This document shows positions 21,565 through 33,145 of a stretch of DNA of 64,000 nucleotides, piece by piece (positions within the stretch are counted from its first letter, which is position 1; each line of letters opens with the position of its first letter). A program made the translations under genes and the position numbers. The notes beneath the pieces are model-generated. The model did not search any database, was not told where the DNA came from, and saw nothing but the letters and a program-made list of their open reading frames with translations. This DNA is from Gyrodactylus bullatarudis (Eukaryota; Platyhelminthes; Monogenea; Gyrodactylidea; Gyrodactylidae). Where the stretch lies: NCBI GenBank assembly GCA_012064415.1, contig SSNU01000187.1:232830-296829 (forward strand), written 5' to 3'.

Positions 21565-23445
21565 CTAAATGTAATTTTGAGATTAGTAAAGAAAAGTCAA
21601 CTGTCTTATTTTTGAATATTTGTCTTCTTGGCACAATATCATCAGTTTAGCCTGTGTATAATAATGCTGTATTCTAATTTGTTGTACAAATCACTGCATT
21701 TCAACTCAAGTGATGAGAAAGAAACAATTGTATGCAGATATGGGATACATTCTTCTCAAATTGTAATTTATTGTGAGAGAAGAAGATTTGTAGATTAATA
21801 GGTCAATTTTTGACTTAATCTTTCATCATCATATGCATACTTATTAGAATCGATAGGTAAAAAATAGTTGCTTACTCAATGTTATTAATAGTTGAGTATA
21901 AAGAGAAGCAATATTTTTGATAGTGAACGCGTTGTCGTTATCTCTCACTCTGACTCTATGATTCTCTTCCAATCGTTCTCTTCATAAAAACAGCAGCAAT
22001 CTCTATTTTAATGGTCAGATTTCTTTGCTCTTAATCTCTTTAAAGCACTAGAGAGTAAAGGTGAGTGTGTGACACTGTGAATTAATGCAAGAGTGTTTGT
22101 TTTATTCAATAATTTTTACAATTAAATAAAATAATCTATATATGATCGTAATTTGTGTAGATGACGACCAGTAATTTGTACGCAGTGGTTTAGTCTCTTT
22201 AGAGATGCCAGTAATCGTAGAGAAAATTACGCAATATTTCATGTCATCTATATATTTTAATTAAAGTAGTCGGAATAAAATAGGTTTTATTCTAACCTAT
22301 GATTGAGCAGTTGATACAGAGAACAATTCCCAACATGGTGGTGTTGTTTTCTATCAACCCTTCAAGTTCCAGTGTGTCTTTGAAGGCACGTACCACAATA
22401 ACCAAATCATTATACAGGTATTTATTATTATTTATCTAAGGCTAAAAAAATATTAGATATTAATATCCTGCAATACGCAAAGCAATATCTCAGCTTTATC
22501 ATTCGTCAAAATCGTGATTCGAACAAAGTTGATTTTTTCAAAAAGTTTTTTGAAACTTATTTAGCTTTTATATGCTAAAGTTTCAAAGATACCCTGATTT
22601 CGGAAAAAATTACTGATTCTTAATCACTGATCACTAGTAGGGTAGGTGGCTCCATGAATCGTAAGAAAGTCACACGATTTTCTTACTATTTAAGGGACGT
22701 GTATGAAAATGTACGTTTATTTTTATCTAATAATATAGAAAAACGTTTTACGATAATTTTGAAAAAATAAAAAACTTACTATGAAGACTCTTATTAATGA
22801 ATCTAATCTTGAAAGGTGCAGCTGAATAATTTGGTTAAAATAAACGAGTTATCTGATAAATCAAATGACTATTAATATCTAGTCTCTTCAATTTTTCACT
22901 CGAAACCTAAGACGAATTTTTAAACCAAGCATATGTGAGAACAACACCCTAGGTGATATTCTTCAATCAATTTATATCTCATATCAGGAAAACGCATTTT
23001 TCAAACAAAAATTTATTTTTAATTTGATGACTATTGACCAACCTACTTCCAAAGGTCAAGAATTCTAAAGGCTTTCGTAAGCATATGAGAACTTACCAAC
23101 TTGTATTTTCCTAATCTACATGTCTAAGTTAGTATGAAAACTCGAGTGACTTTTTTTAAGTTTCAAGATTAAAAATTAGAGACCCACTCTACTCAGTACT
23201 ACTCATGAACTTGGCATCTAGACGATTCGAATTATGCTCCCAATAAAAGTCTTCCATCTCAAGGTAATTATGTCTTTGCAGGAAGGAAATAATTAGTATG
23301 AATTTTTTTCTTGATCAACACTCATTTGTGAATAGAGTATGATTCAGAGTTTAATAAATATATGCGATATCCATATGATTACTTTAAAGTAGATTGATTG
23401 GAAGATAAAAATAATTTATAATAGTTTTTATTCAAAATCAACTTC
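21565..23445. other. Spacer between the unknown gene and NUP93
   Basis: No gene could be assigned. Upstream exons of the 17374-21564 gene may lie here. A segment at about 22310-22421 has higher GC and is open on both strands (for example CCAACATGGTGGTGTTGTTT, followed by a gtattt donor-like site), but neither reading matches a family I know. AATAAA for NUP93 lies at 23432-23427 on the minus strand. Confidence 0.45.
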
Positions 23446-26400
23446 TTATTTTAGTTCACTTTCAAGTTGACTAAATTTACTATAGAGATTATTTGAGAGG
23501 GAATAGTCGATTCTGGTAGCAAATGAGCTGAGCGCTTTGCTCATCAATTTAATTTTCTTCATGCTATTCTGACTGGAACTGTTGGAGGAGCTGAAAAAGT
23601 AAGAATCATTCCTGACAGGATTCGAAGATGATATTATATTGCGCTTGAGGCCGAGTAAACAAGATAGAGTAGCTAAAAGTAGAACAGATATTGTCCTTTT
23701 GAGTGGTTCAGCCATCTTTGAAAAGGCAAGATCCTTGGCATCGATTTCAGCTTGCAAATCAACTGGAGAACTCATTGAAGTGTCCATCATTTCTGTTGAC
23801 TTGAGTGGTAAAATGTCAAGACCTTTGAGAATGTCGAGAGCATTTTGGAATTGACCTCTCTGAGTGAGTTGGATGAAATCAGAGATTTCCAATAATTTTC
23901 TTAGAGTGACCAATTCATCAACAAGGTCTTGAATGTTGAAATTTTCCGACTTGAGCTGTTCAATCCGCTTGACAAGACGCTCGCCGGTAATATGGTTCTG
24001 ATCTTTTGTCTGTTGATTGGACAAGTTTTCAGAGATACTCATGCTAACACTGTTGTTGTTTGGATTCTTCGATTTCTCATTTATATTTGTTGGAATATTG
24101 GCAGTAGCTATGGATGAACTCAAAATGTTATTCATCAATTCAAGAGCTCTTTTCAATCCTGATGAGGTGATGGCCCAGTCAGATTCATCTCTTTGTGACT
24201 TTGGAGAAAGCCTTAGGTATACACGTACAGAGTCTAGAGAGAGACCACGATTGTCAACTTCGGCAGCAACCATATTTATCAATTGATTAACAGTGGGACA
24301 TAATAGTAGTGTTGATATATTCGGCATGGATTGATATGATGAGAAAACTGACTGGAAAACTTGACAAATTTTGTCTATTTTTCCAATCTGAAATATGATG
24401 GGAATGTTATTATGATAAAGGATCAGAGTATCAAATAATTAGGGTACGCAAAAATGAGCTAATTTGGTATTAAAGCATTTGATTAAAAAATTATGAGTTT
24501 AAAATCCTTAGGTCTTTCTACATCAAAGATAATATTGACTATTTTTTGCTATTTGTTATCGAGTGCTATTGTGTTTTTGCAGAATAGCTACTTTTTGCTA
24601 ATTTCAGTCGCCTCAGTTGCAAATTATCATTAGCATCTTGAATGGATGAAGATGAATTTTGATTGGTTGTTCATTTTAGAAAGAAATGGGATTTCCCCAA
24701 TCTACTCTAATATTATTTGAAAATGGAATAACTAGGAAAGTCTGCTTGTTGAAGACAAAACTTTACTAGGATATTAAATATTAATCAAACGTAAAACTCT
24801 TTTCAAGGCTAGTAAAAATTTAATTTAATAACTCAAAATTTCGAGAGAATAAGGCATGAGATGGCAGACAACAATAACGGAATATGAATCAGCTAAACTT
24901 TGATTAACTAAACTTTCTAACATTAAATATTTTTGACGATAAATAAGCCAATAAAAGATACACTCTTGACGAATCTAAATCTATTCTCGATGAATTTGGG
25001 AATTCATGATTTTTACAAAAATCTCATTTTTTCATCTAGGTATCGAAATTTTTGAAAGATTTTTTGGTAACTGATTCGAAATGTACACTTTTACTGATTT
25101 TAGAAAATAAAATTTCTTGGAAAATTTTAGACATTTTAAAATTCGAAGATTATTTCTTTGTTGATTTCAAGGTCTGAGAGGAATCAAACGTTATTTTTCA
25201 GAATCATCATTAGACAAAGAAAATATTTACTCTTAAAATAAAAGTCTGTAGATAGTATTTTATTTTTGCTAAAAATTGCTAATTTTGATCCATGGAAGGC
25301 TCAGATAAGCTCAATTTCGTATACACTTACCTTTCTATTATTTGTAACACTTGATATGGACCCGAGAATAGCATCAAACTAGAGAGGAAAAATAAGTAAT
25401 CAAATAAATAGCTAAGAGTTATAAAATTTACCTCTCCAGTTTGTAGGACCAATTCGATGAGAGAATTGACAAAGATGTTGATTCTAGAAATATCCATGGG
25501 TTTTTTATTCTTCATCAGTTTGGATTCGATGTAGCTGGGTATATGAGCCAAATGAATGAATAGGTAGTAGTTCAAGGCGAGAATCGGAGAATGCAACTCA
25601 AACTTTTCTGTGTACCACAAAATTAGGCGAGAAAAGTTGAGTCTCTGAAGACCCAAAGGTCCGGAATGATCATCCTTTGATACTGATTAAAGAGAAAGTA
25701 AGAATTCAAGTTTCATCAGAGTCACGTGAACTTACAAAGTGACAACTTTCTTGCCTTGATATCAATCTTGGAAGAGTTCTCGTCGTCAGCTTCATCATCC
25801 TGCTCGAAAGGTTGGACTGTAATCAACAAATTGAGTTGTTGTAAGCATATTGCCATGTGGACAGCATGGCATAAGAGTTCAGTTGAATTTGCATTCAAGT
25901 TAGTTTCATATTGCTCAACATGAGTCTGAGATAAGAATTTCGACTGGTTTCTACTCATACTTTGATTTGAAAATTGAATTTTGTTGGAGATATCAACGGA
26001 GTTTGGATCAGAAAATCGACTTAGAAAAGCTATAGCAGCCTCGAATTGTTGAGTTAGGAAAAGAACCTTGAAGTAGGTCAAGGGTTGATTCGTAGCGTTG
26101 AAATGTTCTTCGTCTAAAAGGATTATATTAAAAATGAAAATTATATGACCTATTAGAATTGATATTCAAAATTTACCGTAGGTTTCATGAAGTAGATTTT
26201 GAAAGCCGGTCAATGTCAAGACTTGAGAGGTTTTGGAAATGGATACCTCTGATGGTTCGTCTTGATTAGATACTACCTGGAAAAGATGGAACCATAGAAA
26301 GTCATCAACCGTTGACAAGAGGGAGCTAATTTGAGCGTCAGTAGAAATGTCTATTCTTCCAAGAAGACACCAACATGCTTTTTTGTAGACATCATGTGAA

Positions 26401-27806
26401 TTTCTTATAGATCTCCGGTACTCTTGGGTAAGACGTTCTATCATTTCAGTATCTAAATCTCTATTGTAATTTGTCACGTAAGCATTGAGACAATTTGGAA
26501 AATTCTTTCCAATTACTGAACTGGCTTCATAGGCTATTTCGACAGCATCTTCGAGAGCTCCACAGCGAAGACAATAATAGATGAGGATCCACAGTGGACA
26601 GCCATCAATCATTCCATCCTTATTTTTTTAATTTAAAATTTTTTATCAAAAGTTATTTTAGTTTGTTAAAAAAAACAATTGAAGACAATCAAGTTTAAGG
26701 AAAATAATTCAATGGAGATAAAAACTAACTTCATATTCAGAAGAGTATGTTTGATTAGATTTGACACCTCCTGATCCAATAGTCCAGTCATTATTTTTGT
26801 AGCATGACTCATCTCGAAGGATACAATTAGTAATATAGGCTTGTACAAAGGTCCTGGGTATCATTTCCTGCTGGTCGATGCGAAGATTTCTTTGAATGGT
26901 CTCAATATTTAAGAATATAAACTGCTCGTACTCGTATTCAAGGTAAGCAAGAGCTCGATTTATGAAGAAACGTTTGAGTTTCTTTGAATATCTAGCATTT
27001 ATAATTGCTGCAGTTGAAGATCCGGGAGATGGAAAAGAGATGTCATCGCCAACTTCCAATTTGAAGAAACCCAACATAAGATTCCAGCATTCATTGATAG
27101 CAGGTAGATGGGGTCCAACTTTAATTCCTCCATCATAATCATAATTAACAATTAAGGAGAATGAATCAATCACAAAATTTTTGTTCACAGAAACGTTTTC
27201 TGAATTCAATGACTCCACATATTGTTCTAGGTTTTCTGCATAGCATAATTCTTGTCTGGTTAGACTCTGACAGTCCATTTTCCTGTGCTTACGAATATTG
27301 GCGAGATTAGAAGACTTTTGGTTAACAAATTGATCAAAAACATTTGTCGGAAGATTAGGCAAAACGATCTTATTGAGAGAACTCAAAATATTGAGTAATT
27401 CATCTGACCACCAGTCTTGAGTAGTTTTTCTAATTTTTTCATCTATATCATCGTCTCCTTTTTTTAAGCATTTATTTATTGAATACGAAAGAGCATATTC
27501 TCTTTGAATGTTGAGAAATGAAGGAAGGTCTAGTTTAACATTTTCTTCTGGTTCTATTTCAATAGCAGTATTGGATATTTGCTTTAATTTAGATGTCAAT
27601 GTACTTGGCAAGTCATAGGACATTTTTGAGCCAAGAAGACGAGCTGCATTAACTTCTGTTTTTGAGTCTCGAGAGAGTTGCATATTTTCGCCCAAATTTT
27701 TCATCTGTTCGAGAGTTCTAGTGATTCTTGGGATGTCACAGTCTTCCCCAATATCAAGGATTAACTTGTCAGATTGTCTGACCAATTCATCAAGAGAATA
27801 CGTCAT
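23446..27806 (-). CDS. NUP93: Nuclear pore complex protein Nup93
   Basis: Six minus-strand exons: 27806-26730, 26618-26177, 26113-25736, 25682-25432, 25378-25331 and 24387-23446 (stop). Phases 0, 1, 1, 0 and 0 agree, and all sites are GT-AG. The 1045-residue product is longer than human NUP93 (819). The diagnostic core is DGMIDGCPLWILIYYCLRCG, EEHFNATNQPLTYFKVLFLT, QQFEAAIAFLSRF, LCHAVHMAICL, LNFSRLILWYTEKFE and SLIELVLQTGEFDAILGSI. These form the alpha-helical ACE1 fold used by Nup93/Nic96 to build the inner ring of the pore. The N-terminal 100 residues are polar and helical, where the family binds the Nup62 complex. Extra length comes mostly from an Asn/Ser-rich insert in the last exon. Its start codon is 174 bp from that of WDR48 on the other strand. 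Confidence 0.94.
24990..25320. repeat. Partial foldback repeat inside a NUP93 intron
   Basis: From about 24998 the sequence GGGAATTCATGATTTTTAC and later segments (tgatttcaaggtctgagagg) match one arm of the foldback family seen at 33.8-34.3 and 54.2-54.4 kb. Only one arm is present, so it is a truncated copy. Confidence 0.5.
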
Positions 27807-27980
27807 TTTCACTGCTAATAAGTACAATTCAATAATTTAAGCGGCTTGAATTTAAATAGATTATTATTTAAAACTCAGCAAAAACCAAATAAAAGAATCA
27901 AAGAAGTAATCGCGTTATTTCAAATTCATGGAAAATTTTTTTTGATTTCTAAAACTTTTATTGATATAATGTAACTAAAA
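27807..27980. promoter_or_regulatory. Divergent promoter region NUP93/WDR48
   Basis: Only 174 bp separate the two start codons, so both transcripts must start here. There is an ATATAATG-like motif just before the WDR48 ATG. No factor site could be identified. Co-regulation is an inference from the arrangement. Confidence 0.5.
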
Positions 27981-30900
27981 ATGAGATTTGGACAGGATGC
28001 AACGAAGAAAAAAATTCAGCTTTCTTTTATGTTGAAAGATGAACAGGAAAAACTTAACAGATTTGGCGTAAATTCCCTCCAATATGACGCTAACTTGAAT
28101 CGACTTTATTCTGCTGGACGAGATTCAATAATTAGGATATGGAATACAAAAAATAAAGAAGTAAATATTATTATATTATCAATTTCCATTAGAATCCATT
28201 CTTCCAGTCGATGGAACATCACTCAGATTGGGTAAATGACATTGTATTGTGCTGTAATGGTGCTAATTGTAAGTGTTCATGCACTATTATCCTTATAATT
28301 TGAATTATAATATATATCATTTATTCATATTAGTAATATCCGCTTCAAATGATTCTACAGTTAAAGTTTGGAATGCATACAAAGGATATTGTATGTCGAC
28401 ATTAAGAACTCATCAGGATTATGTTAGGGCACTGGCATATGCTAAAAATCTAGAGAAAGTTGCTAGTGCTGGATTGGATAATACAATATTTTTTTGGGAT
28501 GTGAAAACTTTGACTGCTTTAACTCCTAAAAATAATACTGTAACCACCTCTTCTCTTTCCGAGAAAAAAGAAAGCATTTACAGTTTGGCTATGAACCCAA
28601 ATGGTACTGTTGTCGCAGCTGGAAGTCCAGATAAATTAATCCGACTTTGGGATCCAAGGTATTCTCAAAAAATATTTCAATTAAATGGCCATTCTGACAA
28701 CATCAGAGCATTGGTAGTCAATGAAGACGCCACTGAATTAATTAGTGGAAGCTCAGATGGAACAATAAAAATTTGGTCTTTGGGTATGCAAAGATGCCGG
28801 GAAACAATTCGGGTTCACTCTCAGGGTGTATGGACTCTTCAAGTTGACGAGAATTGGTCAAAAGTATTTTCTGCAGGAAAAGACGGTCATATTTGGATGA
28901 CAAACTTGAAGAATTCTACAATGAGCACTCTTATTGGAATTGAACCAACTCCAGTTCTCAAGATAATCTTGGCTGATACGACAAGCAAACAACGTCATTT
29001 ATGGTGTTCTACATATGAAACCCATATTAATCGTTGGCCAATTGAAACAGAAGAATTTTCAGCTTCATCAAGTGTAGCTATTGACACGTCTAAAATCCAC
29101 AAGCGTCAGTCTATTTATTGTTCAGATCTAGAAGATATCACTAATCAACAGAAAAGCCAAATTGGTGTTACCAAGTCCTTGAGTACAATGAATCTAATGG
29201 CAACAAATCTACAAAACAAACCAGACATGGTAATTTCTGGGGGCAGCCGAATGATTGCCTATCATGTGTGCAGTGAAAAAAGATTTATCATTACAAGAGA
29301 TGACCATGGTATCGTCTATATCTATGATGTTCTCAGTGGGAAACTTTGTGAAAAATTGGGTCGAGTTAGTTATGAAAAGGTAATCAAGGAACGAGAAAAA
29401 CTCTTGTACGTCCCAACTTGGTTCAGTGTTGACTTGAAATGTGGTGTAAGTTGACAAGGATTTTTTAAATAAACCACTATATAAGCTAAGATCAATAAAA
29501 TAATTATATGAATAGTGCAGCACCTATACTTACAAAGGTTGCTAGAATTATTTCGTTCTAGGTGCTTAGGTAATATATCCCACAGGAACGTCTTATTTGG
29601 TAATGGATTAGACCATGTCGCTGAATGTTACAGCTTACTAATGGATCTCACCGAGACTTGTACGAGACTGGTATATTGAATAATTATAATTACTAGTAGT
29701 TTAAGCCCAAATTTCTTTGTCAAAACTTCAGAATAGACCTAAATATTTTCTACAAACAAAATATCGCTTATAAGTAATGTAGTAAGTATTCTTGGCTTAC
29801 TCACCTTATTCCTGTAAAATCTTTTAGATATTAATGTTTAATTAAATTCGAAATTCATTTCTGCAGCTACCAATGATAATTCTAGACGAATCCGATTGTT
29901 TCTCAGCTTGGATTACTCTAAAGGAAGCAGATCTAATTGAATTTGAGGAGGAAAACTCTGATACCAAAGTCAACTATGGTGTTGTCCTTTTGGAGAGCCT
30001 CTTTGATTGGTGGTTCAATAGTAAACCTACGAATCAATGTAAGTTTTAGAAATGTAAAAAAAATTAAAACCCTTTCGTGTCAAGATGGTAATTCTCTGCC
30101 ATTACTACTGTATAATTGATATTGTATAATGACGGCGATAGATTTCTTCATTTAAAAGTGAATTGAACTCATCAAAATTAGGTGTTACATTCTGTGAATA
30201 CACGAGTAATGGGATAACTTTTGAATTCTAGTTTTGCTTTCAGACCAAAATGAGGAATCCATCAAATTGAAGTTTCCACTCCATACTGCAGCTGTACTGA
30301 CGTAAGATTAATTTTTTATAGATTAAGAAATAATATCCAAATAATTGTTAATTTTCAAAAAAAGGGAAAACAATCGTACAGCTCTGGTTAGATTTATTCT
30401 TAAAGATGTCATTTCCAACTCTGAACAGGCAGCTTTATGTGGACAAATTCCTGAATGGATATCAGTAAGATTGATTCTGTTATTTTTTGAAATAAGAAAA
30501 TTTCCTGATGCTAAATGTTACTCTAATCAAATAATTTTCCCCTGACATGTTAAAGTGGATCTTAGCTCTTTTAATTATGAATACAATCAACCCTATTGGA
30601 AAAAGTAGATCATGAAAACTAACTAGCATCAGTAGTAACTAGAAAAATACAGATGTTGACCTGGAGAATATATATTATACACCTAGTTAATGTGAAGATG
30701 GGAATTTATGATTTTTACAAAATTCTTAATTTTTTTCATCAAAAAATCGAATTTGATCAAGAATTTTTAGAATCTAAGTCGTGAGGCCCTCTTTCACGAT
30801 ACGGAGAAAAAAATTTAGAATTTGAATTTAGAATTTTCTTTTTTAGGAAAATACGGCAAATTTCCATTTTTTGAACTTTGAGTTGAAAATTTTTGTTGAT

Positions 30901-33145
30901 TTTAATAGGAGAGACTGATCAAAAGTTGATCAAAATTAGTCAAAGAAATCAAATATGCTGAATCTGGTTTTGAAAATCCCCCCATAATCGTGTCAAAATT
31001 GAATTTTGATTTTTTGATCATTTTTCCTACTTGAAAGTCGATGAAATTTGATATTTCAAGATCTCTGAACAATCAACTTTTGATCCCTCTCTCATATTGA
31101 AATCAGCAAAATTTTCGGTAATGGTGTAGAATAGCTCCTAAAAATTTTTCTGCCCTAAATTTTTCCAAGTTAAAATTTTTCATGTCTACCCCCAAAAAAC
31201 ACAGGCCCCCTTTTTTCTTTGTTTGATTTGTAATGTAACACACAATGTATTAAATTATTTATCCCTCATTATTATGAAAGGTTTCTTTTTGATGAATATC
31301 AGTATCCGAATAAAATTTTCGAATTTCTACTCAAACCAAAATAATAATAATAATTTGTTTCGAATCATAATAACAAATTTACAAGTACTATTAATCAAAG
31401 ATGGAACGATTTACTAGAAGCTTGTAAATATTTTAATGTTATTTAGTACTATATAATGATAAAATATTTTATGAATTTATATGTCTTCATTAAAACGTTA
31501 TTATGTATCGTAGGAAAAATTGAATTGTACCATTAGAAAGCTTGATTTTCAGAGATTATTTTGGTTTGAGTAGAAATTCGAAAATTTTATTCGGATACTG
31601 ATATTCATCAAAAAGAAACCTTTCATAATAATGAGGGATAAATAATTTAATACATTGTGTGTTACATTACAAATCAAACAAAGAAAAAAGGGGGCCTGTG
31701 TTTTTTGGGGGTAGACATGAAAAATTTTAACTTGGAAAAATTTAGGGCAGAAAAATTTTTAGGAGCTATTCTACACCATTACAAAATTTTCAACTCAAAG
31801 TTCGAAAAAAATGGGAATTTGGCACTTCAAGATTTTAAACTTGCCTTTTCTTCCTTAAAAATTGATTTTTTCTAAATTTTTCTGATTGATCTAAAAACAT
31901 TTATTCATTAAAATTCGAATGGAATAAAACTTTTTCTTCATTTCTCTAAACTCAATGGTATTTTGAATAATAAATTATTCTCTTGAGAAGGCATCTGTTT
32001 GAGGATGGTATTATCATACTCTTCATGCAAATTCTGGTAACATATCAAAAATAACATTTTAAGCACTTACTGATATTAAGTTGTTATCATTATTATAATA
32101 TGTAAAATATTTTTAGATAAAACAACCAAAAGTATTCAAAATACCATTCTACCTAATTCTATATGATCCCGAGAATAAGGAAACAAATAATAATGGTCAG
32201 TCAAATAACCAAGGAACAACGTCAAGTGTTCAGAATAGTCGTGTCCAAATACAAAAGAATAGACTAAGTGCCAATGACACCCTTCCCATAAGAAAGGTCA
32301 TGGACTATGTCTTTCAGCGTTTAGTGGAAATTTTAGAAACTCAACTATTCCAACAACAGACAAAGCATCATAATCGGAATTTCTCTGATTCGCAAACTGT
32401 GATCAATTCCCGTAAGCGAAAACCATGTAAAATGTTGGGAATCTATGATTTTTACAAAAATCTTACGTTTTTCATCAAGAATTCTAAAATGTTGAAGATT
32501 TTTAGGATTCCTGGTCATGTTGCCTACTATTTGAAGAAGAAAATTCTGAGAAAATTATTTTTTAGGAGTATTTTCTGACCTTTGAGTTTATAGAATGATA
32601 TGTGTGATAGAAATAAGGTTTAAAAATGAAATTTATTCAGGAAAAAAGATTTTTTTCTCTCAAATAGAAAGGGCTTGACGCATAACTCCACAGTAAACAA
32701 ATAATTCATCTCAAGATATTCAATGAATATTATTCATTTAACTTGTTTTTTATTCCATTAGACATTATGCTCGACTATTTATTTATAAATTAATTTCATT
32801 TTCATTCAAATAGAATCGTTGGATAACCGATCTGTGAGTCAGGATCAGTCTACAGCATTCTCTCAGCCCATCAACGGTAACACGGAGGGTTCTTCAGGTG
32901 ATGAGCCAGTCTCAGTGTGTGCAACTCCTCAGAATAGCTACTCACACACGAGAAAACTCCCAGAAGAGTTAAGAATTATAGAAATGGCTCAAACCTCAAA
33001 CTCATCCAATCCAGAAGACGTTATAGAGATTTACTGTGAAAATGAACTGCTAGATCCCTCAATTAATCTAAGGACAGTGAAGAATTTTTATTGGAAGAAT
33101 TCTGGCGACTTGACTCTAGGGTATTTGATAAAAAAGAAAACTTGA
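27981..33145 (+). CDS. WDR48: WD repeat-containing protein 48 (UAF1)
   Basis: Eight exons: 27981-28160, 28193-28268, 28334-29445, 29867-30038, 30244-30301, 30365-30464, 32117-32411 and 32814-33145 (TGA). All phases agree, for 774 residues (human has 677). The N-terminal half is a WD40 propeller, with [54 protein letters not shown] and [27 protein letters not shown] and [10 protein letters not shown] follow, and the C-terminal SUMO-like domain ends [24 protein letters not shown]48 activates the deubiquitinases USP1, USP12 and USP46 and acts in Fanconi anaemia repair and endosomal sorting. The first intron is only 32 bp. The sixth (30465-32116) holds nested foldback elements. Extra Asn/Ser/Gln-rich residues lie before and after the [14 protein letters not shown] helix. 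Confidence 0.95.
30683..31880. repeat. Foldback element of the 15.8-kb family in WDR48 intron 6, split by a second MITE
   Basis: The left end CTAGTTAATGTGAAGATGGG at 30683 matches the termini of the other foldbacks. The right arm resumes after the inner MITE at 31780 (aaaattttcaactcaaagtt) and fades at about 31880, without its terminal sequence. The inner region shares segments such as aatccccccataatcgtgtc with the 40.2-kb copy. Confidence 0.7.
31121..31779. mobile_element. 659-bp MITE with 225-bp apparently identical inverted arms
   Basis: The left arm (31121-31345) starts ATGGTGTAGAATAGCTCCTA, and the right arm (31555-31779) is its exact reverse complement as far as I could compare. The arms flank a 209-bp centre. 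TA dinucleotides at 31119-31120 and 31780-31781 fit a Tc1/mariner-type target duplication. No protein is encoded. It is nested in the older foldback at 30683-31880 and lies in WDR48 intron 6. The lack of arm divergence suggests a recent insertion or gene conversion. The pre-mRNA could form a 225-bp duplex. Confidence 0.85.

Noticed and set aside
22310..22425. Possible exon on either strand
   Set aside because: Open on both strands with a weak donor, but neither protein reading is recognisable and no partner exon was found.
24155..24175. CTGATGAGG near 24160 as a hammerhead core
   Set aside because: It lies in NUP93 coding sequence (opposite strand) and has no GAAA or stems at the right distance.
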